Source: CALCNS01 sp964425745
GTDB taxonomy: Bacteria; Bacillota; JAAYKD01
Reading direction: 5' to 3'
Assembly (NCBI GenBank): GCA_964425745.1
Contig: CAYRNW010000020.1
Location: 1-53,857, forward strand
Length of the DNA: 53,857 nt
Every line of letters starts with the position of its first letter. Position 1 is the stretch's first letter. Below, in pieces: positions 26,050 to 35,357 of the stretch. The notes under the pieces are model-generated. The model was not told the DNA's origin and ran no database searches. It worked only from the letters and a program-made list of their open reading frames with translations. Position numbers and translations under genes: made by a program.

Positions 26050-27945
26050 CTAAGCTGCTGGCGAATCGTGATTCCCATTACCCCCTGATGATAAAGGCAT
26101 CGGATCGATTAACCGGCCCTTTTCAGTTGCTTCCATTATGATTCGAATCACTTCAGCATTATCGATATTTTCTTGGGCAGCTATGACTTTAAGCCTTTGA
26201 AGCATGCGTTCTAACGCTTCGTCATCAACCGCGCGCTTTTGTGCGATGAATAGTTTCTCATAGCGAGAAGCGATCGTTCCTTCTTCTGCTGTCAACAACT
26301 CTTCATATAGTTTTTCTCCCGGTCTCATACCTGTAAACTTTATCGGAATGTCAACATCCGGTTCGAATCCCGAAAAACGAATCAAATCTCGCGCCATTTC
26401 TACGATCTTCACGGGTTCACCCATATCCAAGACGAAAACTTCGCCACCTTTTCCTAAGCTACCCGATTGTAAAACAAGCTCGACTGCTTCCGGTATAATC
26501 ATAAAATAGCGAGTCATACGTTCATCGGTTACCGTAACCGGACCACCTTTTTCGATTTGATTTAGGAAAACCGGTACGACACTGCCTCGGCTCCCTAATA
26601 CATTACCAAATCGAACCGAGATAAATTTCGTTTCTCCCTTACCTACTAAATGGTCAACCATCATCTCTGCTGCACGTTTACTGGCTCCCATGACACTGGT
26701 GGGACGAACCGCTTTATCGGTAGAAATCAAAACGAAACGCTCCACCTGATGCTCTAATGCGTTTTCCGCTACATTTTTGGTTCCAAAGATGTTGTTGATA
26801 ATCGCTTCACTCGGGTTAAGCTCCATTAAGGGAACATGTTTATGCGCTGCTGCATGAAAAACGATTTGAGGTTTGAATTTGGAAAAAGCCCGTTTCAAGG
26901 TTGCTGCATCTCTTACGTCACAGATTACGGTTTCAAGTTTCGTTACATACCCAACTTTATCCTTCAATTCTCGTAATTCTCGATGAATTTGATAAATGCT
27001 ATTCTCACCTCGACCGAGTAAAATTAGCGTTTCGATATCGTATCCCATGAGTTGTCTACAAATTTCTGAGCCGATAGATCCCCCGGCTCCCGTTACCAAG
27101 ACTCTTTTGCCTCCATAAACTTGGAGCATATTGCTGTGATCCAACTGCACCGGCTTTCTACGCAATAAATCTTCAAGTTGGATCGGTCTTAAGTCATTGA
27201 TTGCTGCTTTCTTGCCAACTAGATCATAAAGAGCAGGAACCGTTTGAATCTTCAATTTAAAACCTTTGGTTAGGTCTCGAATCCTCCTGCTTACGTCCCC
27301 CGATGCCGATGGAATTGCTAAAATAAGGCGTGTGATTTCCTCTTTCTTAATGACCTCGGGTAAATCACTGATTTCTCCCAAGACCTCATACCCTAAGAAA
27401 AACATTTTTTGTTTGTTGGTATCATCATCCAAAAATCCAACGATGCGGCTGTTCATTTCAGGATGCCTTTCCAATTCTTTGACCAGCATCTGACCTGCTA
27501 GACCCGCTCCAATAACTAAGGTTCGTTCCATTTGTGGCGAAAACTTTGGCGCATGAATCAATCTTTCTTGAACTGCTTTTAGGCTCAATCTCAAACCAGC
27601 CACTCCACAGAGCAAAATACCCCAAATCAGCACTTGGACCCCTAAGGAGATTGGAAACTGAAAAAGTCTAATAATCAAGTACAAGACAAAACTCAGCACA
27701 GTCATCGCTTTGACAACTTGCCACATATCTCGAAGTGTTGCATACGCCCATAATCGAGTGTAAAGCCCAAAGAACCGATTCGCTATGACCAATAATGGCA
27801 CTGCCATAGTAGCCGATAGGATCCATGCTTGAGCATTGGTCCACGTTAGACTTCCATCGAATCTTAAAAACAGCGCTAATAGACCTGAAAAATAGAGAAA
27901 AAATACATCTCCGAAAAACAATGCCCATTGTTTCCGCTTACCCAT
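26050..27945 (-). CDS. Membrane-bound UDP-sugar 4,6-dehydratase (CapD/EpsC/PglF-like)
   Basis: Polysaccharide nucleotide-sugar enzyme of 631 aa. About four transmembrane helices lie in the first 130 residues. Next comes a CoA-binding-like Rossmann fold (VIGAGLAGQML), then the catalytic SDR domain with TGAGGSIGSEICRQL and the STDKAVRPTSVMGASKR region. There Met replaces the usual Tyr of Y-x3-K, as in CapD/PglF 4,6-dehydratases. It probably converts UDP-GlcNAc to a 4-keto-6-deoxy sugar for exopolysaccharide or glycan synthesis. It stands upstream of the Wzz and kinase genes. Confidence 0.92.
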   Translation of the reverse strand: MGKRKQWALFFGDVFFLYFSGLLALFLRFDGSLTWTNAQAWILSATMAVPLLVIANRFFGLYTRLWAYATLRDMWQVVKAMTVLSFVLYLIIRLFQFPISLGVQVLIWGILLCGVAGLRLSLKAVQERLIHAPKFSPQMERTLVIGAGLAGQMLVKELERHPEMNSRIVGFLDDDTNKQKMFFLGYEVLGEISDLPEVIKKEEITRLILAIPSASGDVSRRIRDLTKGFKLKIQTVPALYDLVGKKAAINDLRPIQLEDLLRRKPVQLDHSNMLQVYGGKRVLVTGAGGSIGSEICRQLMGYDIETLILLGRGENSIYQIHRELRELKDKVGYVTKLETVICDVRDAATLKRAFSKFKPQIVFHAAAHKHVPLMELNPSEAIINNIFGTKNVAENALEHQVERFVLISTDKAVRPTSVMGASKRAAEMMVDHLVGKGETKFISVRFGNVLGSRGSVVPVFLNQIEKGGPVTVTDERMTRYFMIIPEAVELVLQSGSLGKGGEVFVLDMGEPVKIVEMARDLIRFSGFEPDVDIPIKFTGMRPGEKLYEELLTAEEGTIASRYEKLFIAQKRAVDDEALERMLQRLKVIAAQENIDNAEVIRIIMEATEKGRLIDPMPLSSGGNGNHDSPAA

Positions 27946-27971
27946 AAAATCGTCCTTTCAATACGGAAAAT

Positions 27972-28379
27972 CTAAGGTACGACCGAAATAGCACCTTTAT
28001 ATTTATCATAAAAGGCTTTGACTTTCTCTATATCCTCAGGAGAAAATCGTTGATAACATAGTTCAATCGCAGCTTCTTTCTCATCAGGTGTTAGCTTCCC
28101 GTCGAGCACCATTTGAAATAAAGTAGATACATCCTCTCCGGTCAAGTTTCCCGTAACGAGAAGTGCAATTGAAAGTTTATCCTCCGTTTTCACAGATGAA
28201 ATAAATGATTCTACATCGGCTGTTTCGGAGCTTTCAGAGGATGAAGGTTCTATTTGCTCGATTTGCTCCATATTTGCCATGCTTCTGAACAAGAAATCTC
28301 CCATATAGTAAGCTCCTACAAAACCAACAACAAGAACTAGCGATATCGTCAGTCCTAATACGATCCAAACTTTTTTCAT
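27972..28379 (-). CDS. Small membrane-anchored protein of unknown function
   Basis: I do not recognise this protein. From ATG 28379 (AGGAGGTG seven bases upstream) it is 135 aa. A single hydrophobic helix covers about residues 4-26, with a lysine start, so it is anchored with its C-terminus outside. A Ser/Glu-rich stretch follows, then a helical domain ending with acidic and aromatic residues. No lipobox is evident. It lies 26 bases upstream of the dehydratase gene and may be part of the polysaccharide module. Confidence 0.7.
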   Translation of the reverse strand: MKKVWIVLGLTISLVLVVGFVGAYYMGDFLFRSMANMEQIEQIEPSSSESSETADVESFISSVKTEDKLSIALLVTGNLTGEDVSTLFQMVLDGKLTPDEKEAAIELCYQRFSPEDIEKVKAFYDKYKGAISVVP

Positions 28380-28570
28380 AAGACACCTCCTTTTCTTGAT
28401 GTCTCTTTCCAAACACAAAGAAAAACTTTTCTTGCATCTTTGAAATGGCATTCTTAAAAGTAATGTTTCGACGATTGAGGTTGAACTCCTTCTTAATGTT
28501 TCTTTTTTTTGAACTTTAATTCTGTTGTAATAACGATTCGCGTCAGTGGCTTCTTATAACCAACATAAAA

Positions 28571-28603
28571 AGCACCCCCGGTCCGGTTTATGGATCGGGG
28601 GTG
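28571..28603 (-). terminator. glnA terminator
   Basis: A GC-rich hairpin pairs 28573-28584 with 28592-28603 (one mismatch), followed on the minus strand by CTTTTTATG. It lies just past the glnA stop codon. Confidence 0.85.
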
Positions 28604-28608
28604 AGGAA

Positions 28609-29943
28609 TTAAAACACCCAAAGGTATCTTTGAAGTTCCCACTCGTGAACTTGCTGAGAATAAAGATCCCACTCTTGTTTTTTGGCTGCTAAGAAACGGT
28701 TGAATACATGTTCTCCCAACGTTTTTCTTATCAGCTCATCTTGCTGAAAAACCTGCAAGGCTTCTCCAAGATTCCCCGGTAATGAAATAATGTTGCGGTT
28801 AATTCTTTGTTCTTCATTCAATTCATAAATATTGTCAGAGATTGGAGCAGGAGGGATTAATCCTTGCCTCATACCATCTAATCCTGCGCTCATACTAACC
28901 GCTAAGGCTAAATACGGATTACAGGCGCTGTCAGGACTTCTCAATTCCATTCTGGTGCCAATTCCACGGCGACTGGGAATACGAATCAACGGACTACGAT
29001 TTCGTTTGGACCAAGCAACATATACCGGTGCTTCATGGCCTGGAACTAAACGTTTATAGGAGTTGACGAGGGGATTCGTTATGGCTGTCATAGCAGATGC
29101 ATGAGCCATAATACCTGCGATATACGATTCAATCGAGGATGACAAACCATCCGGTTGTGTTTCATCATAAAAGCAGTTTTCGCCATTTCGAAAAACCGAC
29201 TGATGAATATGCATTCCTGAGCCCGCTTCACCGCATTTGGGTTTTGGCATAAAGGTAGCATGGAGTCCATGTCTTCTTGCTACTAATCGGACCACTGTTT
29301 TCAACGTAGCAATATTATCTGCCGTCTCAACTGCACCTGCATATTTGAAATCAATTTCATGCTGACCATGAGCATTTTCATGATGAGCCGCTTCAATGGA
29401 GAATCCCATTTCTTCAAGAGTTACAACCATATCGCGACGAGCTTCTTCCCCACGATCGATTGGAGCCATATCAAAATATCCACCTTGATCAAACGTGTTT
29501 ACACTTGGCCCCCCATTGGGTCCTTGCTCAAACAAAAAGAATTCTGCTTCTGTTCCGGCAAAAAGTTGAAATCCTTCTTTAGCTGCATTGGCAACGACAC
29601 GCTTTAACACCCCGCGTGGATCACCTAAAAAAGGCTCTCCGTCGGGATTATAAACGTCACATAAAAGCCGTGCGGTTGTTTGATGACCATTTAACCAAGG
29701 ATATACCACAAATGTATCAAGATCCGGATATAATAACATATCGGACTCATTGATACGTACAAATCCCTCAATGGATGATCCGTCAAACGCAATTTCATTG
29801 TTTAAAGCTTTTTCCAATTGTGTGATAGGAATAGAAACCGTTTTTTGAGATCCAAGGATATCGATCAATTGCAATTCTACAAAGCGCACTTTTCTCTCGC
29901 GTGCCATTGCTAATACATCCGATGCAGTATTTCCCAACGCCAT
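28609..29943 (-). CDS. glnA: Glutamine synthetase type I (GSI-alpha)
   Basis: Glutamine synthetase of 444 aa, the length of B. subtilis GlnA. The Glu- and metal-binding segments include FAGTEAEFFLFE, AHHENAHGQHEIDF and HATFMPKP, with NRSPLIRIPS and RMELRSPDSACNPYLA near the C-terminus. FDGSSIEGFVRI keeps the arginine used for feedback inhibition in the Bacillus enzyme. The adenylylation insertion of the beta type is absent. The start is ATG 29943 after AAAAGGGG. A consensus promoter and a 24-bp palindrome lie in the 5' region. It assimilates ammonia into glutamine. Confidence 0.97.
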   Translation of the reverse strand: MALGNTASDVLAMARERKVRFVELQLIDILGSQKTVSIPITQLEKALNNEIAFDGSSIEGFVRINESDMLLYPDLDTFVVYPWLNGHQTTARLLCDVYNPDGEPFLGDPRGVLKRVVANAAKEGFQLFAGTEAEFFLFEQGPNGGPSVNTFDQGGYFDMAPIDRGEEARRDMVVTLEEMGFSIEAAHHENAHGQHEIDFKYAGAVETADNIATLKTVVRLVARRHGLHATFMPKPKCGEAGSGMHIHQSVFRNGENCFYDETQPDGLSSSIESYIAGIMAHASAMTAITNPLVNSYKRLVPGHEAPVYVAWSKRNRSPLIRIPSRRGIGTRMELRSPDSACNPYLALAVSMSAGLDGMRQGLIPPAPISDNIYELNEEQRINRNIISLPGNLGEALQVFQQDELIRKTLGEHVFNRFLAAKKQEWDLYSQQVHEWELQRYLWVF

Positions 29944-29960
29944 CAACCCCTTTTTGTTAT

Positions 29961-29984
29961 AACGTTCGTATTAATACGAACGTT
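29961..29984. promoter_or_regulatory. 24-bp perfect palindrome in the glnA leader, putative operator
   Basis: AACGTTCGTATTAATACGAACGTT is self-complementary over 24 bases. It lies just downstream of the -10 box, over the probable start of transcription. A further copy of the half-site (ACGAAC on the minus strand) occurs at 30006-30011 inside the promoter spacer. It does not match the known GlnR box or the LexA box orientation, so the regulator is unknown. Confidence 0.7.
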
Positions 29985-29991
29985 TGAAAGG

Positions 29992-30020
29992 ATTATAATA
30001 CTTATGTTCGTATATGTCAA
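29992..30020 (-). promoter_or_regulatory. Consensus SigA promoter of glnA
   Basis: On the minus strand TTGACA (30015-30020), 17 bases, TATAAT (29992-29997). Both boxes match the consensus exactly, so repression is probably needed. Confidence 0.92.
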
Positions 30021-30028
30021 GTGGATAA

Positions 30029-30060
30029 GAAAAAAAAGTCTGAGATTGTCAGACTTTTTT
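30029..30060 (-). terminator. Terminator after the Tic20/DUF4870-like gene
   Basis: An 8-bp stem (30035-30042 with 30048-30055) and 5-base loop, with T-tracts on both sides. It separates the upstream gene from the glnA promoter. Confidence 0.85.
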
Positions 30061-30572
30061 TATACCTCTTCTTCAGTTTCGTCAAAAAAGAGTTTTGCCA
30101 TGAATCGTCCAAGAGCATGAATCCCAGGAATCTTTTTCCTTAGACCTCGCAACGCTGTTTCCGCTCCATAAATTTGGATTAGGAGTAAAAATATCGTGAT
30201 TCCAATGGTTACCCATCCCATTTGTTGTGCACGTTCCAACAATACTTCTTCCCCACCACCGGAAGCTTCCACCTGGTTGATTAAAAGGGATGTGAAATAT
30301 GCGCTGCCAAACCGCAGAACAACTGCTATGAGATTAATAGCAGACGATTGCAAAGCATGGAAACTTAAAAAACTTTGTTTACAATATTGGAAGATCAATA
30401 AACCCAGAAGCCAGATAATGAGAGGTACAAACGGAGATGGTTGAAAGAAGTATACTACGCTGCTCCCAATATATAAGAACAATGCAACATACTGAGAGTC
30501 TACACCCAAAAAAACCTGATTTTCTTCTGGAAGTTTCTCTTTTTTAATTGACTTTAGTACTTTTTTCGCCAT
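30060..30572 (-). CDS. Small integral membrane protein, possibly Tic20/DUF4870-like
   Basis: Membrane protein of about 170 aa with three to four hydrophobic helices (roughly residues 30-46, 50-66, 75-100 and 125-145). The stretch FVPLIIWLL followed by KQSFLSFHALQSSAINL resembles the Tic20/DUF4870 pattern, but this is a visual match only. The N- and C-termini are charged and lie in the cytosol. ATG 30572 follows AAGGAG and overlaps the degV stop codon. It is the last gene of the nucleoside phosphorylase-degV run. No function is assigned. Confidence 0.6.
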   Translation of the reverse strand: MAKKVLKSIKKEKLPEENQVFLGVDSQYVALFLYIGSSVVYFFQPSPFVPLIIWLLGLLIFQYCKQSFLSFHALQSSAINLIAVVLRFGSAYFTSLLINQVEASGGGEEVLLERAQQMGWVTIGITIFLLLIQIYGAETALRGLRKKIPGIHALGRFMAKLFFDETEEEV

Positions 30573-30573
30573 A

Positions 30574-31461
30574 CTACACTCCTTGAATCGATTTGTGATT
30601 TGCATAAAAGAAAAGTGCTATAGTACCAGGCCCAGAATGCGAACCCACCACCGGACCAATGGAAAACAGCTCTACTGATTTAGGATTATATTTTTCTTGA
30701 ATCATCGCAGCCAAAGTTTGCGCTTCTTCAAGACAATCACCATGTGAGATATAAATGGTCTGATCTTCATAACCTTGTGCAAACCCTGTCATGCTTTCGA
30801 GTAAGGTTTTTAAGGCTTGTTTTCTGCCTCTAACTTTCTTTACCGGCACCAATTTACCTTCTGGATTTACATGAATGATTGGCTTAACACCCAATACACT
30901 TCCTAAAAAAGCTTCCGTTGTTGTGATTCGACCGCTCCGCTTTAAATACATCAAATCATCAACGGTAACCCACGCATTTAAGTAGTGTTTATTTTGATCT
31001 ACCCAAGCCGATACTTCTTCCAAAGTTCTTCCGGCCTTCTTCAATTTGGCTGCTGAAATAGCCAACAAACCCTCTCCACTGGAGGCTGCTAAACTGTCTA
31101 TGATGACGATCTTGCTTTCCGGCCAACGAGGAGACAACTCGTCCCTTGCATTAATTGCTGCGAGATACATTCCACTCATGCCCGATGAAAAGGCAATATA
31201 AAGAATATCGGTACCCTGTTCAAGAATCTTCGAAAATATGCTAACGAACTGAAACATGTTGATTTGAGAAGTTAGCGCCACTTCGCCATTGCGTAATTTC
31301 TGATAAAAGTCGGAACGCATAAATTCTTCATCTTCCGTACTATAAACGGTTTCGCCTCCTTGAAAAGTTACCGTCATAGGAAGGATTGTGATTTCATTTG
31401 ATAGGGCAATCTCGGGGGACAAATCAGCGGTAGCGTCTGTTATGATACAGTATGGCTTCAT
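30574..31461 (-). CDS. DegV family fatty-acid-binding protein
   Basis: A 295-aa member of the DegV family, which binds long-chain fatty acids and, as FakB, presents them to a fatty acid kinase. Motifs are the N-terminal IITDATADLSPE, the FSSGMSGMY loop, and the C-terminal GPVVGSHSGPGTIALFF. The fakA kinase gene is not present nearby, so the fatty acid kinase role is only possible. It overlaps the upstream phosphorylase gene by 4 bases. Confidence 0.92.
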   Translation of the reverse strand: MKPYCIITDATADLSPEIALSNEITILPMTVTFQGGETVYSTEDEEFMRSDFYQKLRNGEVALTSQINMFQFVSIFSKILEQGTDILYIAFSSGMSGMYLAAINARDELSPRWPESKIVIIDSLAASSGEGLLAISAAKLKKAGRTLEEVSAWVDQNKHYLNAWVTVDDLMYLKRSGRITTTEAFLGSVLGVKPIIHVNPEGKLVPVKKVRGRKQALKTLLESMTGFAQGYEDQTIYISHGDCLEEAQTLAAMIQEKYNPKSVELFSIGPVVGSHSGPGTIALFFYANHKSIQGV

Positions 31462-32792
31462 ACAGTTTCCTCCTTATCCTCTCCTACCTCGCCAAGAATC
31501 ACAGAGTGAGAATGAGGTGCTTGATCTGAAATGACAAAATTCGCATACATACCCTTCGCTATCTCGGTAGTGAAATCCTTTTCTGTGCTTTTATGGTACA
31601 TGGTGATTAAAGGATCACCAATGTCGACTTTGCTCCCAAGTTTAACGTGCAAACGCAGTCCAACCATAGGATCGATGGGAGCATTTTTCACAAGACGCCC
31701 ACCGCCCAATTGAACCACTACATTGCCTAGGTTACGTGTCTGAATACCGGAAATCCATCCGGCACTCTGAGCCTTAACACAGATTTCGGATTTCGTCGAC
31801 CCCCAATTAGGGTCCGAAAGTACCGAACGATCTCCTCCTTGTGCCTCAATCATTTGTTCAAATTTCTCAAATGCCTTTCCATTTTGAATTTGCTTACGTA
31901 TCATTGTAATTAGTTGAGTCTCACTTCTTTTGTCACCAGATAATTGTAGCATTTTCAGAACAAAATGCTCCGTCAAAGTTCTCAAATCGGCAGGTCCATA
32001 ACCCAAAAGATACTCCACCGCTTCCTTGATTTCCAAACTATTGCCAATGTTATATCCCAGAGGTTCCTCCATACTTGTTAAAATCGCTTTTGTTTCTTTA
32101 CCAAAATGCCGTCCAATTTTCACCATCCATTCTGCTAAATGGTTAGCTTCTTCGACGGAGTGCATAAAAGCTCCATTCCCTACCGTAACATCCAAAAGGA
32201 TTTTATCACTGCCAGCAGCGATTTTTTTAGACATAATACTTGCGGCAATGAGGGGAACACAAGGAACCGTTCCGGTAACATCTCTCAATGCATAGAGTTT
32301 GCGATCGGCTGGAACCAAGGAGTCAGACTGACCAATGATAGCAAGGCCAACTTTCCGAACCTGATCAATGAAATCCTTCTGAGGTATCGTACTCTGAAAT
32401 CCGGGAATGGATTCCAATTTGTCAAGAGTTCCACCGGTGTGACCCAGCCCTCTTCCACTAATCTTGGCAATATTTAATCCGCAAGCTGAAGCTACTGGAA
32501 GCGCTGTCAGACTCAGCTTATCTCCAACCCCCCCAGTGCTATGTTTATCAATTTTTAAACCCTGAATTCCGCTGAGGTCAATCTTCTCTCCGGAATCAAT
32601 CATTGCTTCTGTTAAAAAGAAGGTTTCTTCCAAGGACGCTCCCCTGCAACAAATTGCCATGAGCAATGCTGAAGCTTGGTAATCGGGGATACTTCCTGTG
32701 GTATACCCTTGAACAAAATTCCTGATTTGTGATTCGCTTAACGATTTCCCGTCGCGCTTTGCCTCAATAATCTCAATAATATTTGAATGCAT
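31458..32792 (-). CDS. Pyrimidine-nucleoside (thymidine) phosphorylase
   Basis: Phosphorylase of the DeoA/Pdp family (444 aa), cleaving thymidine or uridine to base and (deoxy)ribose-1-phosphate. Motifs include KHSTGGVGDKLSL, SGRGLGHTGGTLDKLESIPGF and the active-site DRKLYALRDVTGTV segment. ATG 32792 has GGAGG upstream and is preferred over 32804. It is the first gene of the operon with degV. Which pyrimidines are used cannot be settled by eye. Confidence 0.93.
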   Translation of the reverse strand: MHSNIIEIIEAKRDGKSLSESQIRNFVQGYTTGSIPDYQASALLMAICCRGASLEETFFLTEAMIDSGEKIDLSGIQGLKIDKHSTGGVGDKLSLTALPVASACGLNIAKISGRGLGHTGGTLDKLESIPGFQSTIPQKDFIDQVRKVGLAIIGQSDSLVPADRKLYALRDVTGTVPCVPLIAASIMSKKIAAGSDKILLDVTVGNGAFMHSVEEANHLAEWMVKIGRHFGKETKAILTSMEEPLGYNIGNSLEIKEAVEYLLGYGPADLRTLTEHFVLKMLQLSGDKRSETQLITMIRKQIQNGKAFEKFEQMIEAQGGDRSVLSDPNWGSTKSEICVKAQSAGWISGIQTRNLGNVVVQLGGGRLVKNAPIDPMVGLRLHVKLGSKVDIGDPLITMYHKSTEKDFTTEIAKGMYANFVISDQAPHSHSVILGEVGEDKEETV

Positions 32793-32858
32793 AGGTACCT
32801 CCATCTCTGTGAAGAAACTATATTTTTTTGATATATTTCGTAGATTTAAGTGTAGGTC

Positions 32859-32887
32859 TTTTCAGAACCATTAAAAAAAGGTATAAT
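32859..32887 (+). promoter_or_regulatory. Probable SigA promoter of helD
   Basis: TTTTCA (32859-32864), 17-base spacer, TATAAT (32882-32887). The -10 box is perfect and the -35 box weak. Confidence 0.65.
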
Positions 32888-32958
32888 TCTTTTTCGCTCC
32901 ATTGCTCTATTCTCTCTTGTTTTTGTAATTTTGTCAAGCGCATTGAAGGAGGGTTCTT

Positions 32959-35340
32959 ATGCGAGCTCAAGCCCATCCCGCTTATCAAGAAGAATCAGGA
33001 CGTTTAAAATTCACACTACAGCAAATTCAGACATGGAAGAACATTCTAATTGAACAAGCTCATGCTACCCAAGAGGAAATCGATGAGATTTTATCCAATT
33101 TGGCTGATGCCAAAAAGCCCGAAGATATGACCCAGGCTCAGCAGTTCGAAATGACTAAGCTACAGGCCGCATTCTCGCGTAGAACGGTTTTGACCTTGGC
33201 AGAGAAAGACCCCTATTTTGGTAGGATCGATCTCACGACATTACAATACGAGTTTCAAAGAAATATGAACTTTGAACGGGTTGGCACGAAGGAATCCAAA
33301 GGTGGCGTTATTGTCAATGAACCCGGAAACCTTGAAACGTTATATTTGGGCAAACTGGGTGTGGAAAATGAAGAAACCGGTGATCAGCTGATCGTCGATT
33401 GGAGAGCGCCTGTCGCCGATTTGTATTATGCCGGTATTCAAGGTTTAACAAATTTCGAAGGTCCCTATGGTCCTGTTTCAGTCAATCTTCATCTGATGCG
33501 ACGAATCCTAATTGAAAACGGTATGCTAAAAGAGATTTCTGATCAAGAAGAAGCTGCCGGAATCGATGACTTCTTGCTTTCAAGATTACGAGAAAACGCC
33601 AGCACAGGCATGAAAGATATTATATCCACAATTCAAAAAGATCAAAATGAAATTATCAGGCTACCATCCTTTCAACCCGTCATTGTTCAAGGGGTAGCAG
33701 GAAGTGGAAAAACCTCGGTAGCCTTGCACCGAATGTCGTATTTGCTTTATGCAAGAAAAAAAGAAATTTATCCGGAAGACACCTTAATCTTAACTCCTTC
33801 TAGACTCTTCTTTGGTTATATTGCCTCTGTAATGCCCGATTTAGATATCCGAAGATGCAAACAAAAAACGTTCTCTGAAATCGCTCTTTCTGTTTTGGAT
33901 ATCAAAGCCAAACTGCATACAACGACCGATTGGATGAGCACCTATTGCAACGTTAAGAGCCGCGATTCTGAGAAAAAATTCCGCGTCGAGTCCGCTCTCC
34001 TTCGTTGGAAGGGAAGCTTGCAAGCCATATCGGCGGTTGACCGCTATTATACATATTTAGAACAAGTTCTTCTCCCACCCCATGATTTGTACACCGATGA
34101 TGGCTTACTACTGGCTTCTCAAACTGATATGCAAATTCGGTATCAGGATATATATCATTTACCTTTAGAGCAAAGAGTAAAAGTTATGCACAAATGGTTG
34201 CAAACTCAAAGCAAAAGAAAAGTCGAACGCGAATTAGAACGGGTTCAAGATTATTATCAGCGAAGACTTGAAATCGCCCGAAGCAGGCACCCCGTTCATC
34301 TTCAACACCTACCCAATCCAGCGGCAATCCAACTCATTCATGAACGAGATCAAATGTTAAAAAGGATTACAGATCAAGCCAAGGAAGCAATTGAGCAATA
34401 CCGCAAGCAAATGCCAAAGAAGCTTTCTCTTTTACCTTTATATGCTGAATTATGGAATGAAGAGAACTTAAGACGTTTCTGGCCGGAATTACCTGAAGAA
34501 GTCTTGATAGAAATGGTAAAGTATCATCAACGACCCTCGAATCGTATTGATCAAGAAGATTTAGCATTATTGCTACGCCTTCATGAACACTTGTATGGTC
34601 TTTCCGACTATTATGTTCATGTCGTCATTGATGAAGCCCAAGATCTCAATCTCAGTGAATATTTCATGATAAGGAGACTCCTAAGAGATACCGCTTCCAT
34701 GACAATTGTCGGTGATATGTCTCAGGGAATTTATCCCCAAAGAGGTCTATTGAACTGGTCGGCACTGATGAATTCCGTGTTATCTGACAAAGAAATTGTG
34801 TTCCGCGAAATGAAACGTAGCTACCGAAGCACTTCAGAAATCATTCATTTTGCAAATCCATTGCTCGAACTTGATCAAATTACTCCCGCGGAAGCCGTCC
34901 GACAATCTGGCATTGAACCAATCGTTGCCTCTTTTCCTGAAGGCAAAAGCAGTTGGAATGAAAAAGTAAATGCAGCCGCAGTTCAAATGAGGGAATGGCG
35001 AGATCACCACGAGGTCAATACGATTGCTTTATTATGTAAAGGGACTCAGCACTGTCAACAGGTTTTTGGTGCGCTCAATCGTCTCCTTCCCGGAGAAGCA
35101 GTGCTTATCGAAAGCGAAGCCGACGTCTTTAGCAATAAAATCGTCGTCATTCCTGTTTATTTAGCGAAAGGTCTTGAATTCGATGCTTGTATCGTCATGG
35201 ATGCTGAGCAAGAAACCTATAACGAAAGCGTTGCTGACCGCCATCTGCTCTATGTCGCATTAACAAGACCCCTTCACCGATTGGCTGTTTACCATAGCGG
35301 TGAACTCGTTACAGCTTTAAAAAAACCGACCTGCAACTAA
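32959..35340 (+). CDS. helD: HelD-like RNA polymerase-recycling ATPase (UvrD superfamily 1)
   Basis: A 793-aa protein resembling B. subtilis HelD (774 aa), which releases stalled RNA polymerase from DNA using ATP. A coiled N-terminal arm precedes Walker A GVAGSGKTS (about residues 245-252). Walker B VVIDEAQDLN lies about residue 557, then MKRSYRSTSEI, and motif VI near VALTRPLHRLAV. Non-helicase inserts (residues 300-540) fit the family. GAAGGAGG precedes ATG 32959. A terminator overlaps the stop codon. Confidence 0.88.
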   Translation: MRAQAHPAYQEESGRLKFTLQQIQTWKNILIEQAHATQEEIDEILSNLADAKKPEDMTQAQQFEMTKLQAAFSRRTVLTLAEKDPYFGRIDLTTLQYEFQRNMNFERVGTKESKGGVIVNEPGNLETLYLGKLGVENEETGDQLIVDWRAPVADLYYAGIQGLTNFEGPYGPVSVNLHLMRRILIENGMLKEISDQEEAAGIDDFLLSRLRENASTGMKDIISTIQKDQNEIIRLPSFQPVIVQGVAGSGKTSVALHRMSYLLYARKKEIYPEDTLILTPSRLFFGYIASVMPDLDIRRCKQKTFSEIALSVLDIKAKLHTTTDWMSTYCNVKSRDSEKKFRVESALLRWKGSLQAISAVDRYYTYLEQVLLPPHDLYTDDGLLLASQTDMQIRYQDIYHLPLEQRVKVMHKWLQTQSKRKVERELERVQDYYQRRLEIARSRHPVHLQHLPNPAAIQLIHERDQMLKRITDQAKEAIEQYRKQMPKKLSLLPLYAELWNEENLRRFWPELPEEVLIEMVKYHQRPSNRIDQEDLALLLRLHEHLYGLSDYYVHVVIDEAQDLNLSEYFMIRRLLRDTASMTIVGDMSQGIYPQRGLLNWSALMNSVLSDKEIVFREMKRSYRSTSEIIHFANPLLELDQITPAEAVRQSGIEPIVASFPEGKSSWNEKVNAAAVQMREWRDHHEVNTIALLCKGTQHCQQVFGALNRLLPGEAVLIESEADVFSNKIVVIPVYLAKGLEFDACIVMDAEQETYNESVADRHLLYVALTRPLHRLAVYHSGELVTALKKPTCN

Positions 35341-35357
35341 TACAGGTCGGTATTTTT
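35321..35357. terminator. Bidirectional terminator between helD and the MATE gene
   Basis: A stem pairs 35325-35333 with 35343-35351 around the helD stop codon, with A and T runs on either side that serve both converging genes. Confidence 0.85.

Noticed and set aside
29961..29984. LexA (SOS) box at glnA
   Set aside because: The palindrome is built as GTTC...GAAC, the reverse arrangement of the Gram-positive GAAC-N4-GTTC box.
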